Origin: Rhodococcus oxybenzonivorans
Lineage (GTDB): Bacteria; Actinomycetota; Actinomycetes; Mycobacteriales; Mycobacteriaceae
Direction: 5' to 3'
DNA: 64,000 nucleotides
Assembly (NCBI RefSeq): GCF_003130705.1
Contig: NZ_CP021355.1
Location: 186,001-250,000, forward strand
The notes beneath the pieces were generated by a model. It saw only the letters and a list, made by a program, of their open reading frames with translations, ran no database searches and was not told where the DNA came from. Shown here in pieces: positions 58,370 to 64,000 of the stretch. The stretch's first letter is position 1; the number at the start of each line of letters is the position of its first letter. A program made the translations under genes and the position numbers.

Positions 58370-58750
58370 TCAAGTTTGCGTAACTGCCGGGGATCTGTCG
58401 GATCGCCAGCCGCCCGTTCCGTCCACGTGACCCGCCGAGCGACTCACGGAACGGGACGAGGATCGTCCGTTCGCAGGGGGTGCGGGGTATGTGCCCGCTA
58501 AACTGCGTATTTCCCCTTGAGCGCAGTTGGAATCAGGTATGACCTGCCACAAACGTTCGATGAACCGGAGCCGCGACATTCCGAAGTGAACGAGGATCTC
58601 TTCCTCGTCCGGACCGCCGTATGGTGCCCACATACTGGCGAACTCGATGAGGCGCTCCGCCTCAGTGTCGCGATGCTTGCTCGTGCGGTTGACCTCGGCC
58701 CATGCGGCGCGTCGCCGTTGGGACCATCTGCGATACTCGCGAGAATTCAT
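58370..58750 (-). CDS. DUF3263-like small protein, second copy
   Basis: 126 residues. The core LIEFASMWAPYGGPDEEEIL, VHFGMSRLRFIERLWQVI follows the same pattern as the neighbour (W-x-P-x-GGP; I; F; M; R-L). The C-terminal tail is Arg/Ser-rich and disordered. The two copies probably form one operon; their role is unknown, and in rhodococci such genes are frequent on plasmids. Confidence 0.65.
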   Translation of the reverse strand: MNSREYRRWSQRRRAAWAEVNRTSKHRDTEAERLIEFASMWAPYGGPDEEEILVHFGMSRLRFIERLWQVIPDSNCAQGEIRSLAGTYPAPPANGRSSSRSVSRSAGHVDGTGGWRSDRSPAVTQT

Positions 58751-58849
58751 CGGATTGAACGATCTACTCAGGGCCTGTGGTGGCCTTCGGAATTTGGTCG
58801 TCCTCGCCGCGGCAAGGCGTGAAAGCGGAGTGACATCCGTTCAGGGGTA

Positions 58850-59130
58850 ACTGTCAAGTTAATTTCCGCACGGCGCACTAGAGGCGAAGGGGCGCGCTGG
58901 CGATATTCGCTGGGGGTCATCCCGTACTCCGCGCGGAAGATCTGGCTGAAATGGGGGGGCGTTGAGCATGCCCGTTGCGGGCGGCGATCTCGCCCACAGG
59001 CCGCATGGCCTGGAGCGGGTCGGCGAGGTCCAGTCCGGTCCGTCCTCGGCGTGGACGCTTCGAAATCAGCTCGATTACTGCACGCCGGGCGTTCGGTCGA
59101 CTTGCCTTGTGCATTGTTCAGTGATGGGGT
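58850..59130 (-). pseudogene. AraC-family C-terminal remnant
   Basis: In one frame: RAVIELISKRPRRGRTGLDL, ADPLQAMRPVGEIAARNGH. In the next: HFSQIFRAEYGMTPSEYRQR. Together these are the two helices-turn-helices and the end of an AraC-type regulator, with a frame break (an extra G in GGGGGGCG near 58958) and no N-terminal domain. Confidence 0.7.
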
Positions 59131-59204
59131 GGAGTCCGGACGCTCAGCATGTCCGCCGGTGAGCACCGTGGCGCCGTAAATCACAGCATCGTCGACGAGG
59201 GCCG

Positions 59205-59420
59205 CTACGACGCCCAGTTGCCGTTCATCATCCGCCCAGCCGAACTGGTCGCCGACGCGACCCGCACCCTCGCGGAACTGTTGACGGATTGGCCGGCAAC
59301 TTTCGAGCTGATCTGCGATCCGCTTGAGCGCTCCCGGCCGCGTCGCCGGATCCTGGCGGCCTCGACCGCCATCCTCGTTGCTCGTTCCTTCAGCTCAACG
59401 CTGTACTTCCGTAGTGCGGC
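59205..59420 (-). pseudogene. IS3-family OrfA remnant
   Basis: MAALRKYSVELKERATRMAV, EAARIRRRG is the start of an IS3-type OrfA. The following helix (RIADQLE) is in another frame. The rest of the element is missing. It cuts off the 3' end of the CbiX-like gene. Confidence 0.65.
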
Positions 59421-59439
59421 CATGCTCTCCATCCTTCAC

Positions 59440-59959
59440 AGGTTCGAGAGCCTCCGACAGACCCGGGGGCAATTCAGGTCCTTTGCATATCAGTACATGT
59501 CGTTCATACTCGTCGTCAGAAGACCGGGCGGGGCTGCGGTATGCGGCTGGGCAGGCGGTGTTTTCCCGGCTCCGTCCTTCCGTGTGGTGGATTATCTGGG
59601 CCACAGCGTCTTCGAGGGCCCAGACAATCCACCAGTGTGATCGCCAGCGCCTGGGTTTGTGGAGACCGTGTTTCCCGCCAGTTCCCGACCGTTCCGCCGA
59701 CCCAGATGTCGAAGTACCGGTCTCTGGGAACGGCAACGGGAATGAGCTGTACTTCCCGTATCCCTTCGCCGGATGCTCGGTCGAGCTCAACATGGATGGT
59801 CGGCTCGTCACCGTCGAGGAATGCGAATCCAAGATCGCCCGTGTAGCGTGTGCGCAATTGGGTGAGCACACGCTGCACGGATGCGTGGTCGATCCCGCTC
59901 ACCGTGGAACGAAACACGGGGAGGGTGCGAGTGATCTCACCGCGGGTCGCAGACCTCAC
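59440..59959 (-). pseudogene. Probable CbiX-like chelatase, truncated
   Basis: From ATG 59959: LTQLRTRYTGDLGFAFLDGD, EPTIHVELDRASGEGIREVQ, LIPVAVPRDRYFDIWVGGTV, GNWRET. The pattern G-F-x-F-L-x-x-x-x-P-x-x-x-x-x-L-D followed by a strand and V-P-V-A resembles sirohydrochlorin cobaltochelatase halves. One extra G near 59610 breaks the frame; beyond it read LEDAVAQIIHHTEGRSRENT and ERHVLICKGPE, which resembles the start of a thioredoxin-like [2Fe-2S] domain found fused to some CbiX. The usual GHGSR start motif is not seen, so the assignment leans on the CbtAB neighbours. It is cut by an IS3 remnant. Confidence 0.45.
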
Positions 59960-60088
59960 CGGTAGTCATCCTTGGGGATCAGGGCCCTGATACGCAAGCC
60001 GAAAATGCAATGGTGGAACCAGGGCCATTCTGCACAGCACCTGAGCGGAATCGGTTGGCGTCCAGGTCAAAGCGGAGTGCTGCTCCTC

Positions 60089-60934
60089 CTACGTTCGGCG
60101 TAGTCGTTGCACCGGTGACCGGGTCGCGTATTCGCTCAGGCCGGCGAAGATCACCCCTAGTGCCAGCCAGAGCGTGGCCTGTGTCAGCGCGGATGAGATC
60201 CGAAAGTCCCACAGCAGGCTCGCGGGGAAGTCGGAACCGACTTCGTTGACAGCGGGCAGTAGCAGGTATCCGGCGGCCACGATGATCGCGAAGACTGCTG
60301 CGGCACCCGCAGCACGAACGGAGTCCATGCCGGAGCTACCAAGCCGCCGGTACGCGACGGCCGCTGCGGCTACTGCCGCGAAGCCTACGACCACCGCGGC
60401 GAGCCACAGAAGAGTGCGTTGATCAATCGTTTCCGGATCACCCACTGCGGGTGGATTCGCGGGATATTTGAGGAAGGGCACAGCCTCGATCGCGAGCCAC
60501 CCGCATCCGGCGGTGATCAGGGACAATGTGACCCCGGATAACTGGCTGCGGGTGCGCGCAACGCTGATGAACGCGGCATAGAGCGCCCCCAACGCGCCTC
60601 CGCCGAGAGCCGTCGCCAAGAACAGCCCGATCCGCTGGCCGTCGCGGCTGACCAACGCCTCGCCCTCCTCATGGGAGTGTTGTGCCGATTCATGCTGAGG
60701 ATTGTCGGCTTCGGTTTCGGCGGCGACGGCTGCGTCGTGTCGAGTACTGCTCTGTTCGGCCTGTTCTATCGCGATGGCGGCCTCGATGTGCTGTTCCCCG
60801 GCCAGGAATGCGACAGCCCCGGCCAGGAGCCCGGCGAGCAACCCCGCGACCAGTCCCCTGGCCAGCAGTTGGTAGAACGTTCCTTGCAGTCGCGTCGTTC
60901 CGATGTGCTGCTGTGGCTGCGCGGTCAGTGACAT
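60089..60934 (-). CDS. cbtA: Cobalt transporter subunit CbtA
   Basis: This 281-residue membrane protein has about six hydrophobic segments. It starts with a short cytoplasmic piece, then LLARGLVAGLLAGLLAGAVA. A His-rich loop (QHESAQHSHEEGE) and the CbtA signature EAVPFLKYPANPPAVGDPET, IDQRT follow. The family imports cobalt for cobalamin synthesis, as predicted from its usual genomic context. The start overlaps the cbtB stop by 10 bases, so the two are co-translated. Confidence 0.9.
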   Translation of the reverse strand: MSLTAQPQQHIGTTRLQGTFYQLLARGLVAGLLAGLLAGAVAFLAGEQHIEAAIAIEQAEQSSTRHDAAVAAETEADNPQHESAQHSHEEGEALVSRDGQRIGLFLATALGGGALGALYAAFISVARTRSQLSGVTLSLITAGCGWLAIEAVPFLKYPANPPAVGDPETIDQRTLLWLAAVVVGFAAVAAAAVAYRRLGSSGMDSVRAAGAAAVFAIIVAAGYLLLPAVNEVGSDFPASLLWDFRISSALTQATLWLALGVIFAGLSEYATRSPVQRLRRT

Positions 60935-61122
60935 GGCACCCCCATCAGGTGCCGGCCATCGTGCATGAGCTCATGCAGGTACATTCCGCTCCGGGATACC
61001 GCGCCTTGATCAAACCCGACCAAGTACAACGTCAGCATCGCCGCGAGCACGGTGACGATCATCAGGATGGAGGCCAGCGCATCAAGTTTGACCGATGCTT
61101 GTCCTGCCGAGAGTGTGGCCAT
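60925..61122 (-). CDS. cbtB: Cobalt transporter subunit CbtB
   Basis: 65 residues: one membrane helix (LDALASILMIVTVLAAMLTL, YLVGFDQG) and the His-rich C-terminal motif LHELMHDGRHLMGVPCH, which is diagnostic for CbtB and likely binds the metal. ATG 61122 follows TAGGAGAAA. Its first ten codons and upstream region are duplicated at 18555. The 140-base leader is too short and unlike a cobalamin riboswitch. Confidence 0.9.
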   Translation of the reverse strand: MATLSAGQASVKLDALASILMIVTVLAAMLTLYLVGFDQGAVSRSGMYLHELMHDGRHLMGVPCH

Positions 61123-61864
61123 GGCATTTTCTCCTAGTCAATAGCCGTGTAGATATGTGGATCCGGGACTTGTCGGGAACTTCGGGGGCATTGCCGCGGG
61201 CCGTAGCGCACTGCGCCGGGCGGGTGCGCTGACCACGCGGGTGCGCGGGGGAAGGCTTTGTTTACGGTGTGGGGACTACCGTTTGGACCGGTGCTTCCAT
61301 GGCTGCGGTGGTGAGCTGCACCGCAGTGGGGAACCTTGTGACATCGCCGCGCAGCGCGGCGTAGGGAATGTCCAGTTTCCATCCGGTGGCCCCGGCAAGG
61401 GGCTTGCCGCACAGGCCTTCGAACTGTTCTGATGGTTCGGATAGCATGACGCCGAGCTCGAGCAGCCATGCGTGGGTTTTGAGACGCTCACTCGGGGAGA
61501 GCGCGTCGTAGGCGTCACGGGCTTCGGTGAAGGCGGTGAGATCGGCCTTGGCCGCCCCGGTGATGATGACGTTCGTGTAGAGGGTTAGTTCGTCGAAGAA
61601 CTCGCCCTCTGTCGTTCGGAGCGTTCCGCTGTCTCCGGGCAGGAGGAACTCGGAGAGCGTGTCTTCGAGCTTTTTCTGCAGGGTGGCATTCCATTTGGCG
61701 CGAGCGGCGAAGGTGTGGGCTTCGATGTACTCGGTCTTGAATCCCGGTCGCAACCCGCACCATTGCGGGATGTACCCAATCCAGTCATTGATAGCGTTGC
61801 GCCACTTACCGATCGGCTCGCCGGGCAGGACTTGCACTCCCGGGTGCATCAGCTTCGCGACGTC
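61092..61864. repeat. Direct repeat, right (source) copy (partner 18555-19328)
   Basis: 773 bases spanning the cbtB start, the intergenic region and the tubulin-like C-terminus. Both flanks are intact genes here, so this is the original. Near-identity with the other copy implies a recent duplication. Confidence 0.95.
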
Positions 61865-62968
61865 GAAGATCGTCCAGTTCCGGTCGCCGTAGCTGATCCG
61901 CTCGTGTGGGGCGCCGGTGAATCCGGCGGGCCGCAGGATCCGGAAGAGTTCACGGCCGTAGTCGTGGACGACGTAGCGGGCGAACGAGTCGTCAACGAAC
62001 TTGTTGGTGACGTGCACGGCTTGCCGGTGGCGAACCTCGGGACGCACCCCTGGCTTGATGGTGGTGTAGCGGTGCAGGCGTTCCCACGATTGCTGTTGAG
62101 GCAGGGCGAGAAACCCACCGGTGAAGGGGTTCTTGTACATGTCTCCCCAGATGGACACGATCTGCTCGTTCTTAGCCTCGTCCAGCATGCAGTCGATGTC
62201 GTTGAGCGTCGTGTACACCGACGCGCCCCGCTGGTACTCCGGATCGCCGGTGCAGGGCAGTACACCGACACCGATCACCGGGACCCGGCGGCCGAGCTGG
62301 CCGTTGGTCAGGTGTCGTGCCAGGTCGACCACCATGCCGCTGCCGGTGCCGCCGCCGATGCCGAAGGCCATGAGCACCATCGAGGGGAGCTTGGTGTCGT
62401 CGATGCTCCTGGCGAACTCCGCGAGTTCACGGTAGAGGGCCCGGTCCCCGTCGTAGTAGGCGCGACCGTAGATCGCTTTGGCCAGAGCCCGCGGGAAGTG
62501 CTCGTTCTCAGCGGGTTGCTCGAGCTGCGCGGCGTAGCGCTTCCCGGCGGTGGGGAAAGGCGTTCCCGTCTCGATCCAGGGCGCGAAGTGTTCGGGTGTC
62601 CCACCGAACCGGGGGTATTCGGAGTCGAGGAAGGTGGGGAAACGCTGCAGGCTGTCCGCTAGCTCCTGCGGGGTGGGCACTGTGAGGGCGACCGTCTTGA
62701 TCTGGGCCCGGTCGGCGGGGATTCCGCGTTCGGCGAGTCGCGCGTAGAACGAGTCCGCGTACTGCCGCAGCTGCCGCATGTCCGCTTCGCCGATGTCGAC
62801 CGCCAGCGCGGTGAACCGGGCGCGCGGGTCGGCCAGGAGGTCCTCGACTTCGCCGGTCCGGAGGAAGGAGTCGATAAGTTGCGCACCCGCTTTGCCGAGG
62901 CCGACGATGTGGATGCAGTGCGGGGATTGCTTTCCGGTGGCGCTGTGGTACATCGAAAGTTGTGCCAT
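61262..62968 (-). CDS. Tubulin/FtsZ-like GTPase, family of unknown role
   Basis: 568 residues from ATG 62968 (AAGGACG). The N-terminus HCIHIVGLGKAGAQLIDSFL is the first nucleotide loop, and MVLMAFGIGGGTGSGMVVDL, ARHL contains the tubulin signature GGGTGSG. PVIGVGVLPCTGDPEYQRGA follows. The C-terminal ~250 residues (NPFTGGFLALPQQ, TNKFVDDSFARYVVHDYGRE) are particular to this family, with SERLKTHAWLLELGVMLSEP near the end. It fits the 'tubulin-like' (FtsZ-like, non-division) group suggested to work in membrane remodelling or as filaments, and is not the division FtsZ (length and C-terminus differ). It is the last gene of an operon with a 99-residue protein and a second paralogue. Confidence 0.85.
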   Translation of the reverse strand: MAQLSMYHSATGKQSPHCIHIVGLGKAGAQLIDSFLRTGEVEDLLADPRARFTALAVDIGEADMRQLRQYADSFYARLAERGIPADRAQIKTVALTVPTPQELADSLQRFPTFLDSEYPRFGGTPEHFAPWIETGTPFPTAGKRYAAQLEQPAENEHFPRALAKAIYGRAYYDGDRALYRELAEFARSIDDTKLPSMVLMAFGIGGGTGSGMVVDLARHLTNGQLGRRVPVIGVGVLPCTGDPEYQRGASVYTTLNDIDCMLDEAKNEQIVSIWGDMYKNPFTGGFLALPQQQSWERLHRYTTIKPGVRPEVRHRQAVHVTNKFVDDSFARYVVHDYGRELFRILRPAGFTGAPHERISYGDRNWTIFDVAKLMHPGVQVLPGEPIGKWRNAINDWIGYIPQWCGLRPGFKTEYIEAHTFAARAKWNATLQKKLEDTLSEFLLPGDSGTLRTTEGEFFDELTLYTNVIITGAAKADLTAFTEARDAYDALSPSERLKTHAWLLELGVMLSEPSEQFEGLCGKPLAGATGWKLDIPYAALRGDVTRFPTAVQLTTAAMEAPVQTVVPTP

Positions 62969-62979
62969 TTTATCGTCCT

Positions 62980-63279
62980 TTAGTCCAGGTAGCCGAGGTC
63001 TTTGAGCACTGTGGCCGCGGTGGTGGGGCGCTCGTCGGCGATGATGGTCCGGTACTGATCGATGAAGTCGGCCGCGATTCGGGTCATCGTTCCCGCGGAA
63101 ACCATCTCGATCGCACGCTCGAGATTGGTGCGGCTCAGTGAGTCCTTCCACAGGCGGTGTTTGACATAGATTTTCTCCTCGTCAGCGCCGCTGACCGACA
63201 GTGTGGCAGCGCCGGGGAGGGAGTCGATCTCGGCTCCGTCCCGGTACTTTTCGAGCACATTGTCCCAATCGAGTGTCAT
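62980..63279 (-). CDS. Small protein between two tubulin-like genes
   Basis: 99 residues: MTLDWDNVLEKYRDGAEIDS, ADEEKIYVKHRLWKDSLSRT, NLERAIEMVSAGTMTRIAAD, FIDQYRTIIADERPTTAATV, LKDLGYLD. It is acidic and helical, with no known motif. An AGGGAAG site precedes ATG 63279. It is 11 bases from the downstream tubulin-like start and 18 from the upstream stop, so it is tightly co-transcribed. It is a likely partner or regulator of the filament proteins, by position only. Confidence 0.75.
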   Translation of the reverse strand: MTLDWDNVLEKYRDGAEIDSLPGAATLSVSGADEEKIYVKHRLWKDSLSRTNLERAIEMVSAGTMTRIAADFIDQYRTIIADERPTTAATVLKDLGYLD

Positions 63280-63297
63280 GGTGATCTTCCCTGCGAT

Positions 63298-64000
63298 TCA
63301 GTGCGTGGTCTCGGTCAGTTCCAGTTCTCCGCGGATGGCCGCGTGCGGTACGACCACCCAGCACGCACAGCCGAGGATGCATTCCCCGCCGACGCCTTCG
63401 AAGCGGGTGGACGGCTCGCACAACAGCACTCCCAGATCGAGCAGCCACGCATGGCGCATCAGCTTTTCTTCCCAGTCCAGGGAGTCGTACACTTCGCGGC
63501 TGGCGACGAAGAATTCCATGTCGAGTTTGCTCAGGCGGGGGATGAAGGCGCTGACGGTGGGTGTTTCATTGGACGGGAAGACGAGGCTCCCGGGCCGCAC
63601 GGCCGTGGTGACCACCGCGGCGAGTGCGCCGGCGGCCGTGTCGCCGTCCTGGTCGTCCGTCTCCTTTCCGAAGACGCGGACTTCGGCGAAGTCGGGGACG
63701 GCACTGGCCGCTAGTTCGCGGGCGCTGACAATGTCCTGACCCGGACCGGCTCCCACGCTCAGCAGGTTGATCCACCGATCGCTTTGTTCTCCGCGCGTGG
63801 CCGGATGCCAGGCGTTGGCAGGAACGTTCAGCCAGTTCAGGGCCTTGATGGATTCGTAGAGATGAGTTCCGCCATCACGTAGGACGAAATCGGCGAGGTC
63901 GCAGTCGATTTCCGTGTGAGTCTGCTGGACGTCGCCTGTGCGCTCGTAGACAGCGTTCTGCGGCACGGCGAAGAACCCTGCGGTGAAGGGGTTCTTGTAG
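63298..64000 (-). CDS. Second tubulin-like protein, partial at window edge
   Basis: Only the C-terminal ~233 residues are in the window. YKNPFTAGFFAVPQNAVYER aligns with MYKNPFTGGFLALPQQQ in the first protein. EEKLMRHAWLLDLGVLLCEP then STRFEGVGGECILGCACWVV aligns with SERLKTHAWLLELGVMLSEP then SEQFEGLCGKPL. It is a diverged paralogue, shorter at the C-terminus. The GTP-binding half lies beyond position 64000. Confidence 0.85.
   Translation of the reverse strand, partial: YKNPFTAGFFAVPQNAVYERTGDVQQTHTEIDCDLADFVLRDGGTHLYESIKALNWLNVPANAWHPATRGEQSDRWINLLSVGAGPGQDIVSARELAASAVPDFAEVRVFGKETDDQDGDTAAGALAAVVTTAVRPGSLVFPSNETPTVSAFIPRLSKLDMEFFVASREVYDSLDWEEKLMRHAWLLDLGVLLCEPSTRFEGVGGECILGCACWVVVPHAAIRGELELTETTH

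Noticed and set aside
61123..61261. Cobalamin riboswitch before cbtB
   Set aside because: The leader is only about 140 bases and lacks the B12-box pattern.

Overview
The window is GC-rich DNA from an actinobacterium, most likely a Rhodococcus/Gordonia-type member of the Mycobacteriales. This is inferred from codon use and from the families present: an actinobacterial bacterial-enhancer-type regulator, DUF3263-like proteins, and IS families common in rhodococci. It looks like a catabolic plasmid or genomic island in heavy flux. At least a dozen insertion sequences, a group II intron, several truncated genes and one 0.77-kb duplication break up the functional blocks. No rRNA, tRNA, CRISPR array or replication origin was recognised.

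Layout. (1) 1-1.6 kb: an IS5-type transposase tail and an IS30 transposase whose third catalytic residue is changed. (2) 1.6-13.2 kb: a ketone/secondary-alcohol oxidation cluster made of a Baeyer-Villiger monooxygenase, a homoserine-acetyltransferase-like alpha/beta hydrolase, an EthD-like protein, pieces of two acyl-CoA synthetases, an AcoR/MimR-type regulator, an AraC gene split by an IS3 element, a decayed hydrolase and two short-chain dehydrogenases. The inferred route is alcohol to ketone to ester/lactone to acid plus alcohol to acyl-CoA. An operator-like palindrome TGTCC-N7-GGACA lies before both the monooxygenase and the regulator. (3) 13.3-18.5 kb: a broken IS110, an acetyl-CoA hydrolase/CoA-transferase and a NicT-type Ni/Co permease. 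(4) 18.5-27.8 kb: one copy of the duplication, a truncated conserved protein of unknown function, and a nest of IS701, IS110, IS5, IS630 and IS701 elements sharing CTAG/TA targets. (5) 28.2-36.8 kb: AraC regulator, HpaB/disulfide-reductase hybrid remnant, zinc alcohol dehydrogenase and a complete six-component group 1 (toluene/isoprene/alkene-type) soluble diiron monooxygenase on the minus strand, in the order alpha, gamma, Rieske ferredoxin, coupling protein, beta, reductase.

(6) 38.2-43.6 kb: three related membrane-anchored coiled-coil proteins, the first cut by an IS1182 remnant, and a malic enzyme. (7) 44.3-50.2 kb: a decayed anti-phage module (PLD-SNF2 helicase and DUF1156-type adenine methyltransferase) resembling ARMADA/DISARM-related systems, broken by frameshifts, a stop, a 258-bp repeat and an IS1380 element. 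(8) 50.2-59.4 kb: IS1380, a group II intron inside an unidentified reading frame, IS110, IS630, other transposase fragments and two DUF3263-like genes. (9) 59.4-64 kb: a cobalt locus (CbtB, CbtA, probable CbiX remnant) next to an operon of two tubulin-like proteins separated by a 99-residue protein. The second tubulin-like gene runs off the end.

The 0.77-kb segment at 18555-19328 is a near-identical direct repeat of 61092-61864, so it brackets 42.5 kb of accessory DNA. Many frame breaks fall in short G or C runs, so some apparent pseudogenes may be sequencing errors. The least explained items are the tubulin-like operon, the 258-bp repeat whose 3' end matches the DNA after the orphan conserved gene, and the operator shared by the monooxygenase and regulator.
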